Assembly (NCBI GenBank): GCA_016187725.1
Contig: JACPJE010000177.1
Location: 1-45,555 of the forward strand
Length of the DNA stretch: 45,555 nt
Direction of reading: 5' to 3'
Origin: Candidatus Latescibacterota bacterium
GTDB taxonomy: Bacteria > Latescibacterota > UBA2968 > UBA8231
Shown piece after piece: positions 18,890-26,769 of the stretch; within the stretch, counting starts at the first letter, position 1; every line of letters starts with the position of its first letter. The translations under genes and the position numbers were made by a program. The notes under the pieces are model-generated. The model was not told where the DNA came from. It ran no database searches and saw only the letters and a list, made by a program, of their open reading frames with translations.

Positions 18890-19393
18890 ATGATGCAGAT
18901 AGGCGACCTGGCGTCCAGGGCCAAGGTCACTACCCGCACTATACGCTATTACGAAGAGCTTGGTTTGGTCGCTCCCGAGGAACGCACCGAGGGGGGGTTC
19001 CGGCTCTATTCGGATGACCAGCTGCGCCGGCTGCACATCGTGCAGAATCTCAAGGCCCTGGGGTTCGAGCTGGAGCGCATCAGCGCCATCTTCAAGCTCA
19101 AGGACCACGCCGACACCGGGGGGGACCTGGCCCAGGCGATGATCGCCTGCCTGGTCGAGCAGCAGGCCGAACTGGACAGTAAGATCGAGTGCTACCGGCA
19201 GATGAAGGAGCGCAACAGCCAGGCCATCGAGATCCTCAAGGAGTGCCTTTGCTGCTCTATCCGGGTCCTGGAGCGCGACTGCCATCACTGTCATGTGTAC
19301 CAGCAGCACCTCCAAGTGCCCGACGTGGTCGAATGCGCCATCTACGAGGGGTGCGCCAAGAGCCGAATCCCATATCCCGCTGTGGTGAAATAG
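18890..19393 (+). CDS. MerR-family regulator with Cys-rich C-terminus
   Basis: A 167-residue protein. The N-terminal winged helix is typical (IGDLASRAKVTTRTIRYYEELGLV, here read in pieces, then GGFRLYSDDQLRRL), followed by a long dimerisation helix. The C-terminal third has nine cysteines, including CLCC and CHHC, then two more in VECAIYEGC. That pattern is suited to binding a metal or an iron-sulfur cluster, but it does not match the SoxR CxxCxC signature. Start at 18890 (or 18893) is chosen because the MerR domain begins there. It is directly upstream of IscA, IscS and rhodanese-MoeB genes, so it probably senses iron, sulfur or redox state and controls them. Confidence 0.85.
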   Translation: MMQIGDLASRAKVTTRTIRYYEELGLVAPEERTEGGFRLYSDDQLRRLHIVQNLKALGFELERISAIFKLKDHADTGGDLAQAMIACLVEQQAELDSKIECYRQMKERNSQAIEILKECLCCSIRVLERDCHHCHVYQQHLQVPDVVECAIYEGCAKSRIPYPAVVK

Positions 19394-19402
19394 GAGCTAG
19401 CC

Positions 19403-19726
19403 ATGGTCAAGGTCACCGATGCTGCTGCAGAGAAAATCAGAACCATGCTCGAAAGCCAGGGACACACCGAATACGGATTGCGCATGGGGGTGGTCGGGGG
19501 AGGCTGCTCGGGCTTTCAGTACCGCCTCGCCTTTGAGACTGCCGCCGGCGACATGGACCAGGTCATCGAGGCCAATGGCGTCAGGCTCTTCATCGATGTC
19601 AAGAGCTGTCTCTACCTCAACGGTGTCCAGCTCGACTACATCGATGGGCTGATGGGCGCCGGCTTCAAGATCGAAAACCCCAATGCCCGCTCCACCTGCG
19701 GCTGCGGCGAGTCCTTCAGCGCCTGA
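19403..19726 (+). CDS. A-type iron-sulfur carrier (IscA/ErpA/HesB family)
   Basis: A 107-residue protein with all three conserved cysteines: one in GGGCSGFQY and two in TCGCGESF at the C-terminus. It carries or receives Fe-S clusters during assembly. ATG at 19403 follows AGGAGCTAGCC. It lies nine bases after the MerR-type gene and just before the cysteine desulfurase. No scaffold gene (iscU) is in view. Confidence 0.95.
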   Translation: MVKVTDAAAEKIRTMLESQGHTEYGLRMGVVGGGCSGFQYRLAFETAAGDMDQVIEANGVRLFIDVKSCLYLNGVQLDYIDGLMGAGFKIENPNARSTCGCGESFSA

Positions 19727-19751
19727 GGCCTCCCGGCGCATGCTCCGTCGC

Positions 19752-20948
19752 ATGAGCGCGCCTCCCATCTACCTGGACAACCTCGCCACCACCCAGGTGG
19801 ACCCACGGGTGCTGGAGGCCATGCTCCCGTACTTCACCCGGCATTTCGGCAATTCCGCCAGCGCTACCCACGCCTTCGGCTGGACGGCCAAGGAGGCCGT
19901 GGAGCAGGCCCGGGCCCAGGTGGCGGCGCTGATCGGAGCGGTGCCCCAGGAAATCCTCTTCACCAGCGGGGCCACCGAGGCGGACAACCTGGCCCTCAAG
20001 GGGGTGGCCGAATTCCACCGCGACCGGGGAACCCACCTGATCACCTGCGCCGTCGAGCACAAGGCAGTGCTCGACTGTTGCCGGCGCCTGGAGAGCCGGG
20101 GGTTTCAGGTGACCTTGCTGCCGGTGGACCGGTGGGGGCAGATCGACCTGGAGCAGTTGGGGGCGGCGATCACCGGAAAGACCACCCTGATCTCGCTGAT
20201 GGCGGCCAACAACGAGATCGGCACGATCCAGCCGCTGCGGGAGATCGGGGCCCTGGCCAGGGAGCGGGGGGTGCTCTGGCACTGCGACGCGGCCCAGGCA
20301 GTGGGCAAGATTCCGCTCGAGGTGGGAGCCCTGGGAGTGGATCTGCTCTCGATCTCGGGGCACAAGCTCTACGGGCCCAAGGGAGTGGGCGCCCTCTACG
20401 TGCGCCGGCGGCCCCGGGTCCGGCTCCTGGCCCAACTGGATGGCGGGGGCCAGGAACGAGGCCTGCGGGCCGGCACCCTGAATGTGCCTGGCATTGTCGG
20501 CCTGGGGATGGCCTGCGAACTGGCCAGGCAGGAACTGGAGGTCGAGGCCCTGCGCCTGGGCGCCCTGCGCCAGCAGCTGTGGGAGGGCATCGCCGGTTCT
20601 TTGAGCGGCGTGGAGCTGAACGGCCATCCCACCGCGCGTCTCCCCGGTAACCTGCATCTGAGCTTTGCCGGAGTGGACGGCGCCCAACTGCTGCTGGCCC
20701 TGCCCGACCTGGCGGTGTCCTCGGGGTCGGCCTGCACCTCGGGAAGTGCCGAGCCTTCGCACGTGCTCAAGGCCATCGGCCAGCAGGCCCCGGCCTCGCT
20801 GCGTTTTGGCCTGGGGCGTTTCAACACCGAAGCGGAGATCGAAACTGCCGCTGTCCGGGTGGTTGCGGAAGTGAGCCGCCTGCGCGGCCGGGCCGGGGAC
20901 CATCCCGCCCTTCACCACGAGCCGGCGCTGACCGGAAGCAAAAACTGA
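19752..20948 (+). CDS. Cysteine desulfurase (IscS/NifS family)
   Basis: A 398-residue PLP enzyme. The N-terminus IYLDNLATT is typical. The PLP lysine is K205 in SGHKLYGPKG. The catalytic cysteine is C328 in SSGSACTSGSAEPSHVL, the group I (IscS/NifS) loop. It converts cysteine to alanine and passes persulfide sulfur to Fe-S assembly or to sulfur carriers. The start at 19752 gives MSAPPIYLDN; ATG at 19740 is an alternative, and neither has a strong ribosome site. It is in one operon with the A-type carrier and rhodanese-MoeB. Confidence 0.95.
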   Translation: MSAPPIYLDNLATTQVDPRVLEAMLPYFTRHFGNSASATHAFGWTAKEAVEQARAQVAALIGAVPQEILFTSGATEADNLALKGVAEFHRDRGTHLITCAVEHKAVLDCCRRLESRGFQVTLLPVDRWGQIDLEQLGAAITGKTTLISLMAANNEIGTIQPLREIGALARERGVLWHCDAAQAVGKIPLEVGALGVDLLSISGHKLYGPKGVGALYVRRRPRVRLLAQLDGGGQERGLRAGTLNVPGIVGLGMACELARQELEVEALRLGALRQQLWEGIAGSLSGVELNGHPTARLPGNLHLSFAGVDGAQLLLALPDLAVSSGSACTSGSAEPSHVLKAIGQQAPASLRFGLGRFNTEAEIETAAVRVVAEVSRLRGRAGDHPALHHEPALTGSKN

Positions 20949-20958
20949 GGAGCGATTC

Positions 20959-22149
20959 ATGAGCCTGAGCAAGAGCCAGCTGCTGAAAAGGGTCAAACAG
21001 GAGATCGTCGAGGTCACTGCCGACCAGGTCCATCGCGACCTCCAGGCGGGCAAGCCGTTGCGCCTGGTGGACGTGCGCGAGCGCGAGGAGGTGATGGACG
21101 GCTATATCGCGGGAGCGGCCCTGATCCCGCGCGGTTTTCTGGAACTCAACATCGAGGAGGAAGTGAGCGCCGACCGGGATACGCCCATCGTGCTCTACTG
21201 CGCCGGGGGCAACCGTTCGGCCCTGGCGGCCCGAGATCTGAAACAAATGGGCTATACCAAGGTCAGTTCCATGATCGGGGGCTTCAAGGGCTGGAAGGAC
21301 GCCGGCTTCGCCGTCGAGCAGGACGGCCTGCTTTCCGAAGAGGACATGCGGCGTTACTCCCGCCACATCCTGCTGCCCGAGGTGGGGGAAAAGGGCCAGC
21401 AGAAGCTGCTCAAGGGCAAGGTGCTGCTGGTCGGCTCTGGTGGGCTGGGCTGCCCGACCGCCCTGTACCTGGCCGCCGCCGGGGTTGGCACCCTGGGGCT
21501 GGTGGACGCCGACGTGGTGGACAAGAGCAACCTGCAGCGCCAGGTGCTCTTCGGCGAGTCGGACCTGGGCCGGCCCAAGGTGGAGGCGGCAAAAGCGCGG
21601 CTGCTCGACCTCAACCCGGGTGTTGAGATCCAGACCCATTATGAACTGCTCACCTCTGACAACGCCATGGAGGTGATCGCCGGCTACGACATCATCGTCA
21701 ATGGCTGCGACAACTTCCCCACCCGCTATCTGGTGAACGACGCGGCGGTGTTTTCGCGCAAGCCGGTGGTGGATGGCAGCATCTTCCGCTTCGAGGGTCA
21801 GGCCACCGTCTACATGCCCGGCCAGGGAGGTCCCTGCTACCGCTGCCTCTATCCCGAACCGCCTCCTCCCGGCGAGGTGCCCAGCTGTGCCGAGGGCGGG
21901 GTGCTGGGGGTGTTGCCCGGGATCATCGGGCTGATCCAGGCTACCGAGGTCATCAAACTGATCCTGGGCCAGGGCCGGCCCCTGGTCGGGCGCATGCTGG
22001 TCTACGACGCCCTCGACCTGAAGTTCCGCGAGCTGAAGCTGCGCCGCAACGCCCAGTGCCCGGTGTGCGGCGACCACCCCACGGTCACCGAATTGATCGA
22101 TTACGAGCAGTTTTGCGGCCTGCCTTCCCATCGGGATGCCGCGGGTTGA
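20959..22149 (+). CDS. Rhodanese-MoeB/ThiF fusion (sulfur-carrier adenylyltransferase)
   Basis: A 396-residue protein with two domains. The N-terminal rhodanese (about 15-115) has LVDVREREEVMDGYIAGA and the active-site loop YCAGGNRS. The C-terminal E1-like domain starts at RYSRHILLPEVGEKGQ, with the nucleotide-binding GSGGLGCP, the NLQRQ segment, and zinc cysteine pairs CYRC and CPVC. Such fusions usually carry the rhodanese at the C-terminus (MOCS3/Uba4), so the N-terminal placement is notable, though known. It adenylates and probably thiolates a ubiquitin-like sulfur carrier (MoaD, ThiS or similar); none is in the window. IscS next door is the likely sulfur donor. Confidence 0.88.
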   Translation: MSLSKSQLLKRVKQEIVEVTADQVHRDLQAGKPLRLVDVREREEVMDGYIAGAALIPRGFLELNIEEEVSADRDTPIVLYCAGGNRSALAARDLKQMGYTKVSSMIGGFKGWKDAGFAVEQDGLLSEEDMRRYSRHILLPEVGEKGQQKLLKGKVLLVGSGGLGCPTALYLAAAGVGTLGLVDADVVDKSNLQRQVLFGESDLGRPKVEAAKARLLDLNPGVEIQTHYELLTSDNAMEVIAGYDIIVNGCDNFPTRYLVNDAAVFSRKPVVDGSIFRFEGQATVYMPGQGGPCYRCLYPEPPPPGEVPSCAEGGVLGVLPGIIGLIQATEVIKLILGQGRPLVGRMLVYDALDLKFRELKLRRNAQCPVCGDHPTVTELIDYEQFCGLPSHRDAAG

Positions 22150-22172
22150 GCGCAGGGCAAGGCTATCAGGAC

Positions 22173-22206
22173 TGGACGCTGTCCCCAGGGCAGCGTCCAT
22201 TTTTTT
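22173..22206 (+). terminator. Rho-independent terminator of the sulfur operon
   Basis: TGGACGCTG (22173-22181) and CAGCGTCCA (22191-22199) form a perfect nine-base-pair stem with a nine-base loop, followed by seven T (22200-22206). It lies 24 bases after the rhodanese-MoeB stop. Confidence 0.9.
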
Positions 22207-22222
22207 GTGGCTGGGAGGGCAC

Positions 22223-22852
22223 ATGGAGACCAGGGAGAGGGAGGGGCAACCAGATCTGCTCCTGAGGCTGGAGGAGCCAGCGGAAAAGGACCCGGTGTTC
22301 GACTGGGAGGTGGTGTTCGGAGACTGCCAGCCGGTGGAGATCGAGATCGGCATCGGCAAGGGTCGCTTTATCATCGCCGCCGCCCAGGCGCAACCCCAGG
22401 TCAATTTCGTCGGCATCGAGTGGGCGGCCAAATACCTGCGCATCGCCCTGGAGCGCAGCCAGAAGCGCCGGCTGCACAATGTGCGCCTGGTGCGCGCCGA
22501 TGCGCGGGAATTCGTCGAGTTCTTCGTGCCGGCCGCTTCGGTGAGCGCTTTTCATCTGTACTTTCCCGATCCCTGGCCCAAGAAGCGGCATCACAAACGC
22601 CGGCTCTTCAATGCCCCCTTTCTCGACGAGGTCGCCCGCACCCTGGTGCCGGAAGGCCGGCTGTGGCTGGCCACCGACCACGAGGATTATTTCGCCGCGA
22701 TGCAGGAAGTGCTGGCCGCAGACCTCCGGTTCAGGGAGGTAGAAGCCGACTGGGCCGGGGTGAAGACCAATTACGAAGAGAAATATCTGAAGGCCGGCAA
22801 ACCGATCTACAGGCGGGTGATGGCCAAAGCAGAAAGCGGGCGACAAAAATAG
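22223..22852 (+). CDS. trmB: tRNA (guanine-N7-)-methyltransferase
   Basis: A 209-residue SAM-dependent methyltransferase. The SAM motif is VEIEIGIGKGRF, then FVGIEWAAKYL, and the diagnostic FPDPWPKKRHHKRR follows, with LWLATDHEDYF near the C-terminus. It makes m7G46 in tRNA. The start at 22223 follows GGGAGG and lies immediately after the sulfur-operon terminator, so a separate promoter is needed; none is obvious in the short gap. Confidence 0.94.
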   Translation: METREREGQPDLLLRLEEPAEKDPVFDWEVVFGDCQPVEIEIGIGKGRFIIAAAQAQPQVNFVGIEWAAKYLRIALERSQKRRLHNVRLVRADAREFVEFFVPAASVSAFHLYFPDPWPKKRHHKRRLFNAPFLDEVARTLVPEGRLWLATDHEDYFAAMQEVLAADLRFREVEADWAGVKTNYEEKYLKAGKPIYRRVMAKAESGRQK

Positions 22853-22855
22853 AAG

Positions 22856-22883
22856 TATACACATTTTTGTGTATAAAATACAC
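22856..22883. promoter_or_regulatory. Overlapping AT-rich inverted repeats after trmB
   Basis: TATACACA (22856-22863) and TGTGTATA (22868-22875) are perfect complements with a TTTT loop. A second overlapping repeat, GTGTA (22869-22873) with TACAC (22879-22883), shares the middle arm. So three alternating half-sites of one motif stand between trmB and the dcw promoter. They could be an operator array or the trmB terminator; no T-run follows on the plus strand. Confidence 0.4.
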
Positions 22884-22965
22884 TATTTAGCGTTCTCCCC
22901 AGTGTGCACTCCTGTCCTGCTCTGATCGGAGACCCTGGCGATCTTTCCCCCTGTAAAATTTGCGC

Positions 22966-23034
22966 TTGACAGGCCCTGCGGCGGGAGGCTATTTTTCCGT
23001 GGTGGTGAAAAGTGGTGGAAAGTGGTGGAGGTGG
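22966..23034 (+). promoter_or_regulatory. dcw promoter with MraZ-box repeats
   Basis: TTGACA (22966-22971), an 18-base spacer and TATTTT (22990-22995) form the promoter. Directly after the -10, GTGG recurs at 23002, 23012, 23022 and 23031, within AGTGGTGG units at a 10-base period, with AAA before two of them. MraZ proteins bind tandem GTGG-containing repeats at their own promoters, so autoregulation of the division cluster is very likely. The boxes cover the expected transcription start, which suits repression. Confidence 0.8.
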
Positions 23035-23069
23035 TTTCAGGCACTCCCAGCCAACCGCGCAGGCCTTGC

Positions 23070-23510
23070 ATGGTTCAGTTTCTGGGCGAGTACGATGTCC
23101 CGGTGGACGAGAAAGGGAGGATCTTCCTCCCCGCCGAAATCCGCCGCAAGCTGCCCCCCCAAGCCGAGGACACCTTGGTGGTGGTGCGGGGCCTGGACGG
23201 CTGCCTTACCGCCTATCCCCAGCACTCCTGGGCGGAAATCGCCCTCAAGATGACGCGCCTGCCGCAGACCGACCCCAAGGTGCGGGTGTACATCCGCGGC
23301 ATGCTCTCCCAGGCGGCGGAGGTGAAGCTGGACCGCCAGGGGCGGGCCAACCTGCCGCGCAAACTGCTGGAGCGGGTGGGCATCGGTGACCGCATGGTGG
23401 TCATCGGCGCGCTGGACAAGATCGAGTTCTGGAACCCGGAGGCCTGGGGCCAGTTCATGCAGCAGGCGGACTCGACGCTGGAGGAAGTGGCCGAGAGCCT
23501 CGAACTGTGA
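23070..23510 (+). CDS. mraZ: Transcriptional regulator MraZ
   Basis: A 146-residue protein with two SpoVT/AbrB-like MraZ repeats: FLGEYDVPVDEKGRIFLPAEIRR near the start (read in pieces) and AEVKLDRQGRANLPRKLLE in the middle. It is the DNA-binding repressor that usually opens the dcw cluster. The start at 23070 (MVQFLGEY) matches the usual N-terminus; GTG or ATG codons further upstream lie inside the MraZ boxes. Only about 70 bases separate the predicted transcript start from the gene. Confidence 0.95.
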   Translation: MVQFLGEYDVPVDEKGRIFLPAEIRRKLPPQAEDTLVVVRGLDGCLTAYPQHSWAEIALKMTRLPQTDPKVRVYIRGMLSQAAEVKLDRQGRANLPRKLLERVGIGDRMVVIGALDKIEFWNPEAWGQFMQQADSTLEEVAESLEL

Positions 23511-23531
23511 AGCAGTCCGCCGGAGGCGAGC

Positions 23532-24443
23532 ATGGTTTTTCATGTCCCGGTTATGGCCACAGAGGTGGTGGCCGGGCTGGTGGGCGATCCGCAGGGGGTT
23601 TACGTGGACGCCACCGCCGGAGGGGGCGGGCACAGCCGGGCCATCCTGCGGCAACTGGGGCCCCAGGGGAGGCTGGTGGCGCTGGATCGGGACCCTGAGG
23701 CGGTGGCCCAGGTGCAGCGGGAATTGCAGGACCAGCGGGTGGCAGTGGTCTGCGGCAGATTCGGCGAATTAGTTCAGATTTTGGCGCGACAGGGGGTGAG
23801 CGAGGTGGACGGGTTGTTGTTCGATCTGGGGGTTTCCTCGCACCAGATCGACCGGGCTTCCAGGGGATTCAGCTATCAGCAGGAAGGACCGCTGGACATG
23901 CGCATGGAGCCGGGCGTGGGGATGAGCGCTGCGGAGTTGATAGAGCAGAGTTCGGCAGAGGAACTGGCCCGGCTGCTGGCCGAGGGTGGAGAAGAGCGCC
24001 GGGCCCGCGCCATTGCCCGCGCCATCTGCCAGGCCCCCAGTATGCGCACCACCGGCGAACTGAGGAGGGCAGTGGAATCCACCCGGCCCCGGCACCTGCC
24101 CAAGACCCTGGCGCGGGTCTTCCAGGCCCTGCGCATCGCCGTCAACGGAGAATTGGACCAGCTCGGACGGGGGCTGGAGGCGGGTATCGCGATGCTGCGG
24201 CCCGGAGGGCGGCTGGGGGTGATCGCCTATCACTCGCTCGAGGACCGGCTGGTAAAAAAAACCTTTGCCCCCCTTATCAGGGGGTGCACCTGTCCGCCGG
24301 AAGTGGTGCTGTGCATCTGCGGCGGCCAGGCCCGCTTCCGGAAGGTGGCGACCCAGACCAAACGGGCCAGCACCGCCGAGGTGGGACAGAACCGCAGGGC
24401 GCGCAGCGCCAGCCTGCGGCTTTACGAAAAGACAGGAAGTTGA
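23532..24443 (+). CDS. rsmH: 16S rRNA (cytosine-N4-)-methyltransferase RsmH
   Basis: A 303-residue SAM methyltransferase (MraW). It begins FHVPVMATEVV, has VDATAGGGGHS as the SAM site, then LFDLGVSSHQID, a central helical insertion, RVFQALRIAVN, VIAYHSLEDR, and a C-terminal ARSASLR. It methylates C1402 of 16S rRNA. It follows mraZ by 21 bases, as in most dcw clusters. Confidence 0.96.
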   Translation: MVFHVPVMATEVVAGLVGDPQGVYVDATAGGGGHSRAILRQLGPQGRLVALDRDPEAVAQVQRELQDQRVAVVCGRFGELVQILARQGVSEVDGLLFDLGVSSHQIDRASRGFSYQQEGPLDMRMEPGVGMSAAELIEQSSAEELARLLAEGGEERRARAIARAICQAPSMRTTGELRRAVESTRPRHLPKTLARVFQALRIAVNGELDQLGRGLEAGIAMLRPGGRLGVIAYHSLEDRLVKKTFAPLIRGCTCPPEVVLCICGGQARFRKVATQTKRASTAEVGQNRRARSASLRLYEKTGS

Positions 24444-24446
24444 GCA

Positions 24447-24749
24447 GTGCCCGGACGTGAACGCCGCCCGGCCGGATCGCGTCTGCCGGTGCTGATCCTG
24501 GTGGCCCTGGTCTCCTTCACCACGGCTTATATCTGGACCAAGGTGCAGCTGACCAAGACCCTCAGGCAGGTGGAGACGGCCCAGGCCCGCATCCGCAGTC
24601 TGGAAGAGGAGCGGGACAAGTTGATGGCGGCGATATCCATGAACAAGAAGCCGGGAGCCATCCGGGAGCGAGCCCAGCGGGAGCTGGGGATGATCGATCC
24701 CGGTGCTGACCAGGCCAAAACGGCAGCGGAGCATGTTCACGCCCACTAG
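24447..24749 (+). CDS. ftsL: Cell division protein FtsL-like
   Basis: A 100-residue protein: a short basic cytoplasmic start, one membrane segment (about 13-31) and a coiled coil (QVETAQARIRSLEEERDKL) ending in a motif typical of FtsL/DivIC (PGAIRERAQRELGMIDP). FtsL bridges FtsQ and FtsB to FtsWI at the septum. Start is GTG at 24447, three bases after rsmH; assignment rests on topology and position, as FtsL sequences are poorly conserved. It overlaps ftsI by 17 bases. Confidence 0.85.
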   Translation: MPGRERRPAGSRLPVLILVALVSFTTAYIWTKVQLTKTLRQVETAQARIRSLEEERDKLMAAISMNKKPGAIRERAQRELGMIDPGADQAKTAAEHVHAH

Positions 24750-26769
24750 AGATAAAAACACCGATCCGGAGCGCCCGGCCCTGCAGCGGTTGAAATGGGT
24801 GGTGGCCGGCGGGGCGCTGTGCTGGGCGGTGCTGATCGGCCGGCTGGTGCAGGTCCAGGGGCTGAAACACGCCGAATACGCAGCCCGCGCCGAGCAGCAG
24901 CACCTGCGCCCCATCGAATTGAAGGCCAAGCGGGGCAGCATCCTCGACCGGCGGGGAGACGAGTTGGCCCTGGATATCCAGACCGCCTCCTTTTACGCCG
25001 ACCCGGCGGTGGTGGACCAGCCCGAGGAGGTGGCAGGCCACTTCGCCGCCTTCAGCAGGGCCCCTGAGCCCTATGCCAATCTCCAGCGCCAGTTGCGGGG
25101 TTCAAAGCGCTTTGTCTACCTGGCCCGCCAGCTCGGCGAGGAGGCGGCCGGCCAGGCCAGACAGCATCATTTCCGCGGGGTGTACGAGTTTTCCGAAACC
25201 AAGCGCTACTGCCCTTCCGGCTCCCTGGCCGCCCAGTTGATCGGCTACACCAACATCGACAACCAGGGCAACGAAGGGGTGGAGATGGCCTGCGACGAGC
25301 TGCTGGGGGCCATCAAGGGGGCGGCAGTGTCCTATGTCGATGCCCGGGGGGCACCGATTCCCGGCCGGCAGGAGGAGCACAGACCCCCCCAGGACGGCTG
25401 CAGCGTGAGGCTGACCATCGACGGGGTCTACCAGGACATCCTCGAAGCCGAACTTGAGCAGGCGCTGGTCAGCTGCGACGGGGAAAGCGGCCTGGGGATC
25501 ATCACCGCGCCCAAGACCGGCGAGATCCTGGCCATGGCCAACGCCCCGCTCTACGACCGGGCCAATCCGGGGGCCGTGCCGGCCTGGATGCGGCGCAATC
25601 GCATCGTCACCGACCCCTTTGAGCCGGGCTCCACCTTCAAAACCATCACCGCCTCCGCGCTCCTGGACGAGCGCGCCGTCGATCCGGACGAGCGGGTCTT
25701 CTGCGAGAACGGCCGTTTCACCCTGCCCAACGGCGATGTGGTCCGCGACTCGCACCCCCTGGGCTGGCTCACCTTCCGCGAGGTGATCAGCCAGTCGAGC
25801 AATATCGGCACCATGAAGATGGCGCGCCGGCTCCAGCGCAAGAAATTCTACGAGTACCTCCGCAACTTCGGCTTCGGCACCCGCACCGGCATCGACTTGC
25901 CCTCCGAGAGCGCCGGCCTGCTGCGCCACGCCGCCCAGTGGTCGGACCGCTCGCTGGAGACCATCGCCATGGGGCAGGAGATCAGCGTCACCGCCCTGCA
26001 GCTGGCCATGGCCGTGGGCGCCATCGCCAATGGTGGCACCTTGATGACCCCCCGTTTGCTCAAGGAGGTCATCGGACCCGACGGCCGGACAGTGCGGCAG
26101 GTGGAGCCCCGACCCATCCGCCGGGTGATCTCGCCCGAGGCCGCCGCCCAGATGTGCCAGATCCTGGCTGGGGTGGTCACCAAGGGCACGGGCAAACGCG
26201 CCCAGGTGGAAGGAGTCACGGTGGCCGGCAAGACCGGCACGGCCCAGCGGGTCGCTCCAGGCAGCCAGGGGTACGCCGCCGGCCAATACGTGGTCTCCTT
26301 CGTCGGTTTCCTGCCGGTGGAAGATCCCCAGTTGCTGTGCCTGGTGGTGGTCGACAATCCCAAGCGGAACAAGTGGGGTGCCAGCATCTCGGCACCGGCC
26401 TTCAAGCGCGTCATGGAGCGCATCCTCTACCTGTCCGACGGGGTGCTGGCCAGGCACAGCGCGGCGGACTCCGCCAGGGCCGATACCCTGCAGGCGATGA
26501 TTCCCGATCTGCGGGGCATGACCCGCCAGGTGGCCCGTTATCAGGCGGGCCTGCGCGGGCTGCAGGTCAAGTTTGCGGGCACCGGAGAAGTGGTGGTGGC
26601 CCAGTCGCCCCCCGCTGACAGCAGCGGGAAGGACATCGGTGAAGTCACCTGTCAACTGGGCGAGGAAGCCCAGCCGGATTCGAGCGGCGGGCTGAGCGCC
26701 GCCACCCAGCGGCAGGTGCTGATGCTGCAGAACCTGACCAAGAAACACCAACTGGCTTCCGTGCAGTGA
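24733..26769 (+). CDS. ftsI: Septal transpeptidase (PBP3/FtsI) with a PASTA-like domain
   Basis: A 678-residue class B penicillin-binding protein. One membrane segment lies at about 22-40. The N-terminal dimerisation region contains RGSILDRRGDELA. The transpeptidase has all three motifs: S300-T-F-K303 (SxxK), S355-S-N357 (SxN) and K500-T-G. A PASTA-like segment follows at about 595-650 (MIPDLRGMTRQVARYQ ... VVVAQSPPA), as in Spo/PBP2x-type FtsI and unlike the E. coli enzyme. It cross-links septal peptidoglycan with FtsW. ATG at 24733 overlaps ftsL; a GTG at 24703 is a weaker option. Confidence 0.95.
   Translation: MFTPTRDKNTDPERPALQRLKWVVAGGALCWAVLIGRLVQVQGLKHAEYAARAEQQHLRPIELKAKRGSILDRRGDELALDIQTASFYADPAVVDQPEEVAGHFAAFSRAPEPYANLQRQLRGSKRFVYLARQLGEEAAGQARQHHFRGVYEFSETKRYCPSGSLAAQLIGYTNIDNQGNEGVEMACDELLGAIKGAAVSYVDARGAPIPGRQEEHRPPQDGCSVRLTIDGVYQDILEAELEQALVSCDGESGLGIITAPKTGEILAMANAPLYDRANPGAVPAWMRRNRIVTDPFEPGSTFKTITASALLDERAVDPDERVFCENGRFTLPNGDVVRDSHPLGWLTFREVISQSSNIGTMKMARRLQRKKFYEYLRNFGFGTRTGIDLPSESAGLLRHAAQWSDRSLETIAMGQEISVTALQLAMAVGAIANGGTLMTPRLLKEVIGPDGRTVRQVEPRPIRRVISPEAAAQMCQILAGVVTKGTGKRAQVEGVTVAGKTGTAQRVAPGSQGYAAGQYVVSFVGFLPVEDPQLLCLVVVDNPKRNKWGASISAPAFKRVMERILYLSDGVLARHSAADSARADTLQAMIPDLRGMTRQVARYQAGLRGLQVKFAGTGEVVVAQSPPADSSGKDIGEVTCQLGEEAQPDSSGGLSAATQRQVLMLQNLTKKHQLASVQ

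Noticed and set aside
17626..18939. N-terminal extension of the secreted protein frame upstream of 17625
   Set aside because: It is Pro/Arg-rich shadow sequence of the serine hydrolase; the signal peptide and ribosome site at 17625 mark the true start.
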